In this document: piece by piece, positions 24,827 through 34,208 of the stretch
Layout of the letters: every line of letters begins with the position of its first letter
How positions within the stretch are numbered: position 1 is the first letter of the stretch
The notes under the pieces: generated by a model
The model's input: the letters and a program-made list of their open reading frames with translations, nothing else
Databases searched by the model: none
What the model was told of the DNA's origin: nothing
Position numbers and translations under genes: made by a program
NCBI GenBank assembly: GCA_900772745.1
Contig: CAAGRV010000200.1
Location: 1 to 42,170, forward strand
From: Clostridia bacterium
GTDB lineage: Bacteria; Bacillota; Clostridia; Christensenellales; UBA3700
Length of the DNA stretch: 42,170 nt
Reading direction: 5' to 3'

Positions 24827-26144
24827 ACTTTTTGAACTCGTTGTAGATTGCGTTGATAGCATTCTCATAGTCGTTGGTTGCAACTGCTACGATGATATTG
24901 AGCTCGCTACTTCCTTGGTCAATCATACGAATGTTGATGTTGGCTTTGGCAAGTGCTGTACAAAGTTTTGCTGCCGTGCCTGGATTGTATGACATACCGT
25001 GACCTACGGTTGCTACAAGTGAAATGCCTTGTTTGATTTCGATATGGTCAGGGTTGACAGTCTTCTTGATACGGTCGATGATGACGTCTTCCTTGCCTGC
25101 TAGCTCGTTGTCTGCCACTACGATTGAGAGTGTGTCGATACCACTTGGCATATGCTCGAACGATATGTTGTAATACTCGAATACTGAAAGCACACGTCTA
25201 GCAAAACCTAGTTCTGCATTCATCATAGACTTCTCGATGAACACAATACTATATCCTTTCTTGCCCGCAATACCTGTGATGATAGACTTGCTTGCACTCT
25301 CCTTTGGCACTTCGGATACAATCAATGTGCCCTTGTCGTTTGGTGCAAAAGTGTTGCGGATATTGATAGGAATATTGCTGATTCTTACTGGGAAAATTGA
25401 CTCTGGGTGAAGTACGTTTGCGCCCATATAAGACAACTCTCTTAGCTCTCTGTAAGACAAAACTTCGATTGGGTCAGGGTTCTTTACGATACGTGGGTCA
25501 GAGGTCAAGAAACCGCTTACGTCTGTCCAGTTCTCATAAATTGTTGCGCCAACTGCTCTTGCAACTACCGCACCGCTTACGTCCGATCCGCCACGGCTAA
25601 ATGTGTGAACGTTGCCGTGTTCGTCAGCTCCGAAAAATCCAGGAATAACTGCATATTCGATATTTTGAAGTGCACTAGCAACTTTTTCGTTGGTCTTTTC
25701 GGACTCGAATTCTCCATTTTCGCTGAATACGAAAACATCCTTTGCGTCAACGAATGTAAATCCAAGTTTTTTTGCAAATACCACGGCGCTGAGATATTCT
25801 CCACGTGAAGCACAAAATTCTGCACTGCGATATTTGTTCATTTCTTCTTCGGCCTTGTCAAGGTATGGCTCGATATCAAAGTCAAGTCCAAGATCCTCTA
25901 CAATCTCTCTAAAACGAACACGAATTTTGTCAAAAGTGGCTTTGCATTCGCCATTGATTTCGATATCGTGATAGCACGCATAAAGCAAATCGGTTACTTT
26001 GTGGTCTTGAGAATTTCTCTTACCTGGTGCAGATACAACTACGTATCTGCGTTCTTTGTCGGACAAAACAATACTTGCTGATTGAGATATTGCTCTGGCA
26101 TCGGCCATTGATGTTCCGCCGAATTTTACAACTTTAAGTCCCAT
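24825..26144 (-). CDS. lysC: Aspartate kinase
   Basis: First step of the lysine, threonine, methionine and diaminopimelate pathways. 439 residues with the kinase domain (KFGGTSMADA at 7-16, SRGGSDVSGA near 187) and two C-terminal ACT domains (from about 305 on, IVFIEKSMMN and VATVGHGM) for feedback control. Monofunctional: no homoserine dehydrogenase part. AGGAG precedes the ATG, with TATAAT (26156-26161) close upstream but no matching -35. Has its own terminator. It feeds the methionine genes at 444-2643 through homoserine. Confidence 0.95.
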   Translation of the reverse strand: MGLKVVKFGGTSMADARAISQSASIVLSDKERRYVVVSAPGKRNSQDHKVTDLLYACYHDIEINGECKATFDKIRVRFREIVEDLGLDFDIEPYLDKAEEEMNKYRSAEFCASRGEYLSAVVFAKKLGFTFVDAKDVFVFSENGEFESEKTNEKVASALQNIEYAVIPGFFGADEHGNVHTFSRGGSDVSGAVVARAVGATIYENWTDVSGFLTSDPRIVKNPDPIEVLSYRELRELSYMGANVLHPESIFPVRISNIPINIRNTFAPNDKGTLIVSEVPKESASKSIITGIAGKKGYSIVFIEKSMMNAELGFARRVLSVFEYYNISFEHMPSGIDTLSIVVADNELAGKEDVIIDRIKKTVNPDHIEIKQGISLVATVGHGMSYNPGTAAKLCTALAKANINIRMIDQGSSELNIIVAVATNDYENAINAIYNEFKK

Positions 26145-26315
26145 ATTAACTCCTAATTATACTATTGTACTAGACAATTTTTTGCTTTTAATACTATCCT
26201 ATTGTATATTATGCATTTACTTTTTGGCAAGCAAATTAAAACACATTATAATTATTATCCAAAATTGTTGTCCGATTTGCTTGTTTTTGTGCAATTTTGT
26301 TTGCAAATAATTGCT

Positions 26316-26348
26316 TAACAAAAAAGACTGGCTCATATCACCAGTCTT
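26316..26348 (-). terminator. Terminator of the ppa-to-DUF1015 operon
   Basis: AAGACTGGT-GATATGA-GCCAGTCTT (26324-26348, minus strand) followed by TTTTTTGTT. Confidence 0.92.
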
Positions 26349-26367
26349 GTTTTTGTTTGTTCCTTCT

Positions 26368-27591
26368 TTATTTGATTTTCTTTGATTCCATATAATAGCG
26401 TTTATCTTCGGCATGTCCCATCGAGAAGGACTTGCGAGGCAAAACGCCCCTACGTGTAACGTATCCGAACAAGCTGTCTTTGGATATGGTTGGCATAAAG
26501 AGTGCTATTGCGTGGTTTTGCTCTGCCACACTCAAAGTGTATTCGTCGCCGTGGATATAATCTATGCTCACGTTGGCGTGAGTTTTGATATAATCATCTA
26601 TTGCGTTCTGTATGTCGGCAATAGCGTCGCTAGGTGAAGTGCTGATATTGAGTACATATTCTTTGCCCTCATATACCATTTTGGTTTGGTCACTGCCTTG
26701 CACAACGCTTTGGAGATAGTCTATCATATCCTTGCCCCCGCCGAACAACACTCTGTGGATAGGTTGGAATTCTAGCGCGCTATCTTGGAGCGAAACAAGC
26801 TCGCATAGCGCATATCTTGCAGGGTGATTTTGTCTTTCTTCTTGTCTCAAAGTTTGTTTGATATTTCTCCAACATTCTTTGGCTGTTGCAAGCGAGTGAT
26901 TGCCGTCGCCTACCACGAACAAAAGTTCTCTGTCGCTTTGGTATTTGTCCATCAAAACTTGCTTGTCGAGTAGCGACATAATCTCAGCTAGCACGCTTTC
27001 GCTGTCTGGCACTTTGTAGCCCGTCAGCTTTCCGCCTTTCATATTCAAGTCAAAGTCGTATAGCTTTGGCATTTGGTCACGCTGGCTGTATAGCTTGCCC
27101 AAAATATACTTGTCCCTATCGTCCATAAGGAGCATAATGTGCGGGATTTCGATACTTGCGTTTTGTCTTACTGCAATACGAGCAGGAAGTCTTTCTACCA
27201 CGGTTTTTTCGGTCGCTTTGATACGAGCGTTGTTGCTTGGAGTATAGTCATAATCTTCGAGGTCAACGCTGAGCATAAGTCCTATGCGGTGCTTGCCGTC
27301 GGACTGAACTCTGTCCACCAAAACAAATCCCTCTATCTCTTCAAACACGCCTTGGGATAGGTACTCTTCCATAGTTTTGTTGATGATGGCTGTTCGTTGC
27401 GCTTTGTTGGCGTCTTCGAGGTATGCCTCTGGGAAAACCATTCTAAGACAGCTCTTGCTGTCGCCTACAAGCTTGTCTAGCTCTTGCCAATATTCTCTTT
27501 GAGAAGTAAATTGGTCACATGCAACGACTGCCCACTTGGACAAGTCTATATCTTTGTTTGGCAACAATATTTTTGGTATTTTGATTGTCAT
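26368..27591 (-). CDS. DUF1015 family protein
   Basis: A 407-residue soluble protein of the DUF1015 family. The family-typical stretch FVVGDGNHSLATAKECW is at about residues 227-243, with the N-terminal KWAVVACDQFTSQREYW. DUF1015 proteins are related to the ParB/Srx fold, in which some archaeal members phosphorylate free serine; the activity of bacterial members is not settled. It overlaps cdaA by 4 bp (ATGA), so its translation is coupled to the c-di-AMP synthase. This is the last gene before the operon terminator. Confidence 0.85.
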   Translation of the reverse strand: MTIKIPKILLPNKDIDLSKWAVVACDQFTSQREYWQELDKLVGDSKSCLRMVFPEAYLEDANKAQRTAIINKTMEEYLSQGVFEEIEGFVLVDRVQSDGKHRIGLMLSVDLEDYDYTPSNNARIKATEKTVVERLPARIAVRQNASIEIPHIMLLMDDRDKYILGKLYSQRDQMPKLYDFDLNMKGGKLTGYKVPDSESVLAEIMSLLDKQVLMDKYQSDRELLFVVGDGNHSLATAKECWRNIKQTLRQEERQNHPARYALCELVSLQDSALEFQPIHRVLFGGGKDMIDYLQSVVQGSDQTKMVYEGKEYVLNISTSPSDAIADIQNAIDDYIKTHANVSIDYIHGDEYTLSVAEQNHAIALFMPTISKDSLFGYVTRRGVLPRKSFSMGHAEDKRYYMESKKIK

Positions 27592-28418
27592 AAAAACTTT
27601 CTCTCTCTTTTCTTTTCTCTTAGTGGTTGGGATGCAATTCCGTATGCAACTTTGATTTCTTCGAGCAATCTCTCTGGGGTCATATAACGTTTCATCTTGC
27701 CACCTTCAACGGTGCTGATAATACCTGTTTCTTCGCTGACTACGATGGAGAATACGTCGGTTTCTTCTGTTACGCCGATAGCCGCTCTGTGTCTTGTGCC
27801 AAGCTCTTTGGCAATGTCAACTTCTTGCGACAGTGGCAAAAAGCAAGCCGCTGACAAAATCTTGTCGCCTTTGATGATGACTGCGCCGTCGTGGAGTGGA
27901 CCTTTGGTGCTGAATATACTTTCGAGTAGTCCTGCCGAAACGTCAGCGCCCAAAGTCGTGCCCGTGTCCAACAAGTGCGCCGGAACGGTAGATTTGGCAA
28001 TGATGATGAGTGCGCCGATGTCATTCTTTGCCATATTTTGGCAAGCCTTAACAATCTCGCTGGCAGACTGCGTCAAGGACTCTTCTGTCATATCAAAGTC
28101 GTCTTTTGAGCCCATAAATCCCTTGGATATTTTGTTGGCAAGCACCTTGAAATCTGATTGGTAAACCACAACGAAAATCACAATGAGCGCAATCGTCCAA
28201 TAGTCAAGTATGCACATTGTGAGATACAAAAAGCCGTTGCCTACCAAAGAATTGGCAATGCTTACTCCTACATAAACAAGCATGTGCATTGCCCACAAAA
28301 TGGCAAGCCTTATGCTGTTGCGTTTGTAGAAAAAGATCATCAAACATATTGATACAACCAAAAATACCGCTATATCAATGAGTGACCACCAATTAAAATT
28401 CTTTACAAATTCTAACAT
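27588..28418 (-). CDS. cdaA: Membrane diadenylate cyclase CdaA
   Basis: Makes c-di-AMP from two ATP at the membrane. 276 residues: three membrane segments (about 12-30, 38-55, 65-86) and the DAC (DisA_N) domain from about 100. The catalytic motifs are LHDGAVII (DGA at 177-179) and GTRHRAA (207-213), with SEETG near 228. AAGGAG precedes the ATG. In most Firmicutes cdaA is followed by cdaR (YbbR) and glmM; neither is here. Upstream lies a lipoprotein with a degenerate peptidase domain, and downstream DUF1015. Confidence 0.95.
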   Translation of the reverse strand: MLEFVKNFNWWSLIDIAVFLVVSICLMIFFYKRNSIRLAILWAMHMLVYVGVSIANSLVGNGFLYLTMCILDYWTIALIVIFVVVYQSDFKVLANKISKGFMGSKDDFDMTEESLTQSASEIVKACQNMAKNDIGALIIIAKSTVPAHLLDTGTTLGADVSAGLLESIFSTKGPLHDGAVIIKGDKILSAACFLPLSQEVDIAKELGTRHRAAIGVTEETDVFSIVVSEETGIISTVEGGKMKRYMTPERLLEEIKVAYGIASQPLREKKRERKFL

Positions 28419-28433
28419 ATTCTACTCCTTCCA

Positions 28434-29789
28434 CTAAAAATCTTTGAAGACGTCGTCTTGGTCGTCCGCCTTGTCGCCATTCTCGTTCTTTGGAGTGCCA
28501 AAGCCGAAAACGTCAATAGGTTCTTCATGTTGTTTTTCTTGCGCTGATGCAATTTTTTGCATATATTTTTCTCTGTCTTTGTTGACAAACTTCCTAAATT
28601 GGCTCATCACCAAAACCATTGCCACCACGGACAAAATTTTTAATCCCACGGACAAAATAGTGTTGGTCATATAGCTTTGGGCAAGCTGAGATGGCATTTG
28701 GTCACGTGCGGTGGACAAGCTGTCCAACAGCTGTGTTTGCTCCAACACCATTGCGTTGTACACAAGCGAGATATATGAGTTGAGTGATGACTTGATTTTG
28801 TCTTCGCCTACACGCTTGTTGATATTGCCCCAAGTGTCGGCTGGCGTTTGGAGTACGTTTTCTTTGCCTTTCATCTCCACTCTGCTTGGCGCGCTCTTGT
28901 CTGTCCAATTCAAACTGAGAAGTGTGAGCGTTGGCACGCCTTTGTTCATCAAGAAAATGTTGTTGGAGAGCATTCCTGCGTGGAAATAGTTGTACAAGCC
29001 GTCTTCGACGAGTCGTCCACTGCCCACTCGTTTGTTGGTAGGAATATCTTTCATGCCCAGCGAGTCAGCCTTGTTCAACGTCGCAAAAAACTTGCCATAA
29101 TCAGTATCTTTGTCAATGGTGTAAGCATAGTCAAAGTCACCGCCCGCAAGGTTGGCAAAATCCACCGCCAGCAAGATATTGCCCAATCTTGCCACGTCCA
29201 TTTGGCTGACAAAATATGCCGAACCCGTCCAGTTGACGCTGCCTCCGTCAAAGAATGCAATAGTCACGTCGAATGGGAATTGTTTGTCTTTGATGAGCTC
29301 TGCCAAAGTGAGGAGTGCCGCCACGCTAGCACCGCTCTCATACGAGCCGTCCGCTGCCGTGCCATATTTTTTGTGCGAATAAAGATTGTCGTATTGGGCA
29401 GACAAAATCACTTCGCCACGGCTCTCGCCCACGGCTTTCTTTGTAAAAATAACGTTGTAGCCCTTGCCTGTTTCGGCGTTGTTGTCCGTGTTGACATAGT
29501 TGGTATATTCGTTGATACCTTCCACGCCGTCTGCTTTGCTGTCCTGTGGAATATATCCCCAACCTGCTAGCAATTTGGCAATATAAACTGCCACGTCCTT
29601 ATCCTTGCCCATACCAAAAGTACGGTCAGGAAAATCCGTCGCCAAAGTTTGCATATAGTCATACGCCGTTTGTCCCACGCTCAGCGTTTCATGTGTGCCA
29701 ACGTCATAGCTCTTGCTTTGACAGCCACCCACGAATACGAGTAGTACGAGCATACAAATTGTTGTCAAAATCAATATCTTTTTCTTCAT
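28434..29789 (-). CDS. Lipoprotein with an M28-like but probably inactive peptidase domain
   Basis: 451 residues. A lipoprotein signal with lipobox VGGC (C23) anchors the N-terminus outside the membrane. Residues about 110-330 resemble M28 aminopeptidases (EVILSAQYDN, GASVAALLTLAELI, DVTIAFFDGG, TGSAYFV). The zinc ligands are lost: HYD is Q132-Y-D, the GANDNASG aspartate region reads ADGSYESGAS, and the catalytic EE reads GGS (182-184). A membrane segment near the C-terminus (about 372-393) leads to an acidic tail of about 55 residues, probably cytoplasmic. AGGTGG precedes the ATG. It lies 15 bp upstream of cdaA. Confidence 0.78.
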   Translation of the reverse strand: MKKKILILTTICMLVLLVFVGGCQSKSYDVGTHETLSVGQTAYDYMQTLATDFPDRTFGMGKDKDVAVYIAKLLAGWGYIPQDSKADGVEGINEYTNYVNTDNNAETGKGYNVIFTKKAVGESRGEVILSAQYDNLYSHKKYGTAADGSYESGASVAALLTLAELIKDKQFPFDVTIAFFDGGSVNWTGSAYFVSQMDVARLGNILLAVDFANLAGGDFDYAYTIDKDTDYGKFFATLNKADSLGMKDIPTNKRVGSGRLVEDGLYNYFHAGMLSNNIFLMNKGVPTLTLLSLNWTDKSAPSRVEMKGKENVLQTPADTWGNINKRVGEDKIKSSLNSYISLVYNAMVLEQTQLLDSLSTARDQMPSQLAQSYMTNTILSVGLKILSVVAMVLVMSQFRKFVNKDREKYMQKIASAQEKQHEEPIDVFGFGTPKNENGDKADDQDDVFKDF

Positions 29790-29796
29790 AGCCCAC

Positions 29797-30339
29797 CTAC
29801 ACGAATATCAGCACCAAAATGCTAGGGAACATAAATGCACTGAACACGAAAGGCATCATTTCTTTGCCGTGTTTTTTGTACAAAACCCAATACATACCCG
29901 CCAAAATCAAAACTTTGGCAAGTGTGATAGCTACAGGTCTACCAATGTTGGCAGACAACGGATATGTCGCCCAAATAGCTTCGAGTATAGCTTTGACAAC
30001 CGCCAAAACAATACCCACAATCTCCAACATAATAACATGCCAGTCAGTATCAATCGCACTGCCGAACACTTCCATTGTGCGAGATAGTGACTTCATTGCT
30101 ATTCTTTCGAGCAAAAAGTAAAGTCCTACAAAAATTGCCGAGCTGAAAATTGGCAACACTGCCCAAAACATCACCTTTTGGCTTGATGGGGACAACATAG
30201 ACAAAATTTGTTGCCCTTGTGATGTGTATGGGAGCATATTATAGAAAGCTTGCGATGTAATCCATACGGCAAACATTATGCTCACAATCAAGCATATTTT
30301 GACGATGATATTGACCGCTAGTTTGGCTTTGTTGTTCAT
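29797..30339 (-). CDS. Membrane protein of unknown function
   Basis: 180 residues with five likely membrane segments (about 9-30, 56-78, 104-125, 136-154, 161-180). I do not recognise the family. AAGGAG lies before the ATG, and the gene is tightly packed between holA (stop adjoining) and the lipoprotein gene (7-bp gap), so it is surely translated with them. The pairing with the lipoprotein and cdaA suggests a membrane complex, but this is inference only. Confidence 0.8.
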   Translation of the reverse strand: MNNKAKLAVNIIVKICLIVSIMFAVWITSQAFYNMLPYTSQGQQILSMLSPSSQKVMFWAVLPIFSSAIFVGLYFLLERIAMKSLSRTMEVFGSAIDTDWHVIMLEIVGIVLAVVKAILEAIWATYPLSANIGRPVAITLAKVLILAGMYWVLYKKHGKEMMPFVFSAFMFPSILVLIFV

Positions 30340-30340
30340 T

Positions 30341-31327
30341 CTATCTCCTTTTTCCTATAAGTTCTGTCATTGCCAGCATAAGTGCTGAGCTGTCGGATAT
30401 AAGTCCGCTTTTGAATTGGTATTCGAGCATATTGAGCTCGTCCAAAGTCTTTTTGAGATATGGAATATATCCTGGGGTGCTTTGTTTTGCTTTGTTGGTA
30501 ATGCTTTTATTGACGGCGAGTGCCTTTGGGCTAAATCCCAACATTTTGCACAACGTTTCGTCTTCGGCATTGGAGTTGGCTAGCAAAAACCACTTGCGGA
30601 TAGCTCCCGTGATAACCGACAAAATGACCAGTGGTTTTTCGCCTTTTTTGAGCATATTGTCGAGTATGGCAAGCGCCTTGGCGTTGTCATTGCGTTGGAG
30701 TGCGTTGGTAAGATCGAACACCTTGGACTCCATATCTATTGGGGTAAGCTCTTCCACGTCGTGGGAAGTTATCTTTTTGCCGTCCATACAATACATCATC
30801 AGTTTGTCAAGCTCGCTCGTGATTTTGCCCATATCGTTGCCACAAAATTCTATGAGCAAGAAAATTGCCTTTGGCTCTATGGTATAGCCGTGCGTGGTGG
30901 CAACTTTTTGCACGTACTCTTTGAGCTCCGCCGTTTCCGCCTTTTCACAATCTACTTTGATTGCATAATCTTTGATACAATCAAAAGTCTTGCCACAATT
31001 TTCAAAAATCAAAATCGTTTGTTCGTTGGGGTCGCTAGCATAAGCTATCATCTTGTTTTTTTGTTTGTCTGTCAAAGTTTTGTTAAACTCTCGCACACAC
31101 ACAATCTTTTTGCCACCGAACATACTAATGGTGTTGGCGTCTGCCAAAATATCTTCGACTTCGGCATTGGCGTCAAGATATATTATGCCCATTTCTCTCT
31201 CCTCATCACTGAGGGTAGCTTTTAGAGTATCAAGCACATAACTTCTAAGCACGCTGTCAGCACCATTCAATACATAAATCGTACCCACTCCATATCGTGT
31301 TTTTTCGACTATTTCAAATGCTCTCAT
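30341..31327 (-). CDS. holA: DNA polymerase III delta subunit
   Basis: Clamp-loader subunit that opens the sliding clamp. 328 residues with an N-terminal AAA-like fold (GTIYVLNGADSVLRSYVLD), GGKKIVCVREF, and the C-terminal collar domain (AIRKWFLL, LDELNMLEYQFKSGL). There is no P-loop, as expected for delta. It overlaps comEC by 4 bp; comEC-holA is a common Firmicutes pair. Confidence 0.92.
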   Translation of the reverse strand: MRAFEIVEKTRYGVGTIYVLNGADSVLRSYVLDTLKATLSDEEREMGIIYLDANAEVEDILADANTISMFGGKKIVCVREFNKTLTDKQKNKMIAYASDPNEQTILIFENCGKTFDCIKDYAIKVDCEKAETAELKEYVQKVATTHGYTIEPKAIFLLIEFCGNDMGKITSELDKLMMYCMDGKKITSHDVEELTPIDMESKVFDLTNALQRNDNAKALAILDNMLKKGEKPLVILSVITGAIRKWFLLANSNAEDETLCKMLGFSPKALAVNKSITNKAKQSTPGYIPYLKKTLDELNMLEYQFKSGLISDSSALMLAMTELIGKRR

Positions 31328-33465
31328 CTATACTCTACGCTCCAAGCATAATTTTTTATTATTTTATCACTTTTTAGTCTAAATGTAAATTGAGAAGGTA
31401 CATAATTTTGCTTTTGGAGCATATATCTTACAGAATCTATACATATTTGACCTGTTTTTGGCTCGAATTCGGCTGGCGGAGCAAGTACAATATCGCTGTC
31501 GCTGTCCAGTCCACCCAACCCCGTTGTTTCGATTTTCAGCTTGCCAAGCGTAATCTTCGCCGTCTTTGGGCTGGACAAATCTATCAGTATATCACCCACC
31601 CATTGGGATTCGAAATAACTCAACGAGCTGTCTTGAAGTAGCCCCATTCGGCTGTGGATTATCCCACAATTCAACCTTGTCGCACATTGTTCTAGATAGT
31701 CAAAATCTTCTTGGTGATAGCGACTGTCATCGGCAATGACAATGCGGTCAATGTGGTTGATACGGTGCTTGTCCATCAGCTCTTTGCACTTGGTCATAGC
31801 TTGGCTGTCCAGCTTGTTTTGCACGAGCAAAATCTCTTGTTGCGGAGTATGTATGAGCATATAGTTGTGATAACTGCTCGTCGAAAAGCTTTCGAGCACT
31901 CCGTCACTGCCAAGAGCGTTGGTGAGTGATAAAATACTGCTTGCCAGCACTACCACACTCACTACGCAAGCGGTAATTTTGCGGAATTTTTGCTCCCACA
32001 GACAATAGTCGCTCACCACGAACAAAAATGCCAAATATGGCAACACGACATACCACTCGGTAGGCAAATTTATCCTCATCACAGACAGCGGAACTGCCAT
32101 TTCCACCAGCTTGATGACCAGCCCGAAAACATAGCATATTGCTTTGAGCACCCACCCGATTGGTGAGATTGCTCCTCCAAGTAATACTACTACCAAATAA
32201 ATTGGGAAAAGAAGTGATATGACAGGCAAAATCATCAAGTTGACCAGCACGCATACGAGTGATACGTCGCCGAATGTCATCAGCATTATTGGCAAAATAC
32301 CTGCGTTGGCAGATATGCAAATTGACATTGGGGACGCTATAAAGTTGGGAAGTTTGTGGAAAGCTCTAAGCAAAGGATTGTCGAGCAAAATTATGCCGAG
32401 CACCGCTCCATAACTCATCAAAAAGCCCAAGTCGAGCAACCAAAGCGGTTGGGCAATGAGCAAAATTATTGCACTGAACGCAAGCGTCGACAAGCTGTCG
32501 TTGCGCAAGCCTGTCATCTTGGACAAAGTGAGCACGGCTATCATAATGGTTGCTCTGATTGTCGATGGCGACCACCCGCTTAGATAGCAGAAAAAGAGCA
32601 AAAACCCAATACATATCGCACTTTTGTATGGATCTTTGATTTTTATCAATTTCAAAATTCCGAGTATTGCCCCAGCAACAATGCCCACGTGCAAACCCGA
32701 CACTGCGAACAAATGCGCCGTGCCAGTGACCGAAAAAGCGTTCTTGATAGACGACTCGATACCTTGCGAATCGCCAAAAGTCATTGCGTACAAAAATTCT
32801 GCAATATGTGGCTCGCTCCAACGAAACAAGGTGTTCTTGATATAGATTTTGGCTTTGTCCGAAAAGTCCAGACTGCCCTCGGATATGACGATGGGATTGT
32901 CCACGTCTTCGTCATCTACCTTATATGCCAGCCACCTGATGCCACGTGTAAAGTTGGACACCGAATATCGCTCGGCGGTGACAAGTCGCATTTTCTCTAT
33001 GTCGGCATGCGTGGTCAGTTGGTCGCCTACGTGCCACTTGGAATTGTGGGGAATGTCCAATCTCAACATAACTTTGCCCTTGTAGGCTTGTCCGTTCATC
33101 GTCACGCTGTCCAATATTACATGGTTTTTGTTATCTAGCACCAGTTCTCCGTTTTGGGCAAAGTGATTGTCACTGCTCAAAGTACCGCTTATGGTTGCTT
33201 GGGCGGGTGCGGACAAAGTTTTGAACGCCCCAATTTGGATAGCGCTTGCTCCCATACCTATCCCCAAAAAGATACAGCAAGCAACGACCAAAACTTTGGA
33301 TTTGATATGCGGGATACAAAAAGCCGACACAATGAAAATAATAGCTATGACAGCGCATACTATCATAACTATTTTACTTGCGAAACAGCCCAACAAAATC
33401 CCCACTATCAACATTGATGCGAGAGCAGGTAGGGCTCTTATATTAAATGGCTTTTTGATTGTCAT
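31324..33465 (-). CDS. comEC: ComEC/Rec2 competence protein with degenerate C-terminal domain
   Basis: The polytopic channel that carries single-stranded DNA into the cell during transformation. 713 residues: N-terminal membrane segments and a DUF4131 region, then the competence domain with the landmark HLFAVSGLHVGI near residue 230 and about ten membrane segments. The last 190 residues stand where a metallo-beta-lactamase nuclease domain is expected, but neither DVGQGD nor HxHxDH is present; IDRIVIADDSRYHQED occupies the place of the metal motif. Uptake activity is therefore uncertain. There is no ribosome site before the ATG, 15 bp after ppa. Confidence 0.9.
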   Translation of the reverse strand: MTIKKPFNIRALPALASMLIVGILLGCFASKIVMIVCAVIAIIFIVSAFCIPHIKSKVLVVACCIFLGIGMGASAIQIGAFKTLSAPAQATISGTLSSDNHFAQNGELVLDNKNHVILDSVTMNGQAYKGKVMLRLDIPHNSKWHVGDQLTTHADIEKMRLVTAERYSVSNFTRGIRWLAYKVDDEDVDNPIVISEGSLDFSDKAKIYIKNTLFRWSEPHIAEFLYAMTFGDSQGIESSIKNAFSVTGTAHLFAVSGLHVGIVAGAILGILKLIKIKDPYKSAICIGFLLFFCYLSGWSPSTIRATIMIAVLTLSKMTGLRNDSLSTLAFSAIILLIAQPLWLLDLGFLMSYGAVLGIILLDNPLLRAFHKLPNFIASPMSICISANAGILPIMLMTFGDVSLVCVLVNLMILPVISLLFPIYLVVVLLGGAISPIGWVLKAICYVFGLVIKLVEMAVPLSVMRINLPTEWYVVLPYLAFLFVVSDYCLWEQKFRKITACVVSVVVLASSILSLTNALGSDGVLESFSTSSYHNYMLIHTPQQEILLVQNKLDSQAMTKCKELMDKHRINHIDRIVIADDSRYHQEDFDYLEQCATRLNCGIIHSRMGLLQDSSLSYFESQWVGDILIDLSSPKTAKITLGKLKIETTGLGGLDSDSDIVLAPPAEFEPKTGQICIDSVRYMLQKQNYVPSQFTFRLKSDKIIKNYAWSVEYR

Positions 33466-33480
33466 TTATTTGTTATTTTG

Positions 33481-34011
33481 CTATTTTGCAAACCTTCTGT
33501 TGTATTCCTCGATTGATTGTTCGATAACCTTGTAGCTATCTTCTCTTCCGTAAATTTCTAGCACTGTCATTGTCTTGCCTTCGAGCTGTTTGTAAACGCC
33601 AAAGAAGTGCTTAATTTCGCTCAAAATGTGTGGAGGAAGTTCGGATACGTCGTTGTACGCATTCCAAGTTGGCTCTTTGAATGGCACTGCAATAACCTTT
33701 ATATCCACTTGACCTTCGTCAATCATAGTGATATGTCCGATTGGATAACACCTAACAAGCGATAGCGGAGCAATTTGTTCCGAGCACAAAACAAGTACGT
33801 CCAACGGGTCGCCGTCATCGGCATATGTACGTGGAATAAAGCCATAATTGGCTGGATAGTGAGTTGAAGTGTACAAAATTCTGTCAAGTATGAGCATACC
33901 CGTTTCTTTGTCTACTTCGTATTTGTTTTTACTGCTTTTTGCGATTTCGATACACGCAACAAAATCTTTTGGAGCAATTCTGTCTGCTCTGATGTCATGC
34001 CAAATGTTCAT
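33481..34011 (-). CDS. ppa: Inorganic pyrophosphatase, family I
   Basis: Soluble enzyme that splits pyrophosphate. 176 residues from the ATG at 34011, which has a strong GGAGGAG site; a longer frame to 34086 lacks one. Family I signature: HYPANYGFIPRTYADDGDPLDVLVL (D-G-D-P-x-D metal ligands), with VDIKVIAVP and a lysine/tyrosine pair near the end. First gene of the operon to DUF1015. Its presence beside a PPi-type phosphofructokinase means two enzymes in this window draw on the pyrophosphate pool. Confidence 0.93.
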   Translation of the reverse strand: MNIWHDIRADRIAPKDFVACIEIAKSSKNKYEVDKETGMLILDRILYTSTHYPANYGFIPRTYADDGDPLDVLVLCSEQIAPLSLVRCYPIGHITMIDEGQVDIKVIAVPFKEPTWNAYNDVSELPPHILSEIKHFFGVYKQLEGKTMTVLEIYGREDSYKVIEQSIEEYNRRFAK

Positions 34012-34164
34012 ATTCTCCTCCCTGATAATACGATTATACAACAACATTATGATAATTGCCATACCTTTTTGACATTTTCGTGACATTTTTCGCTATTTTT
34101 TGCCCTTATCTTCCCCATCTCGCCCCTCTCTCGCAAAAATTTTCCAAAAATTCCACAAAAATAA

Positions 34165-34193
34165 TTGATTTTACTATTTTTATATGTTATCAT
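34165..34193 (+). promoter_or_regulatory. Promoter of tRNA-Leu
   Basis: TTGATT (34165-34170), 17 bp, TATCAT (34188-34193); initiation near 34200, 9 nt before the mature tRNA. Confidence 0.78.
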
Positions 34194-34208
34194 AACTTAT
34201 GCAAACAA

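Noticed and set aside
26145..26315. Promoter with operator TTGTACTAGACAA before lysC
   Set aside because: The small inverted repeat exists, but no -35/-10 pair with acceptable spacing could be fitted around it.
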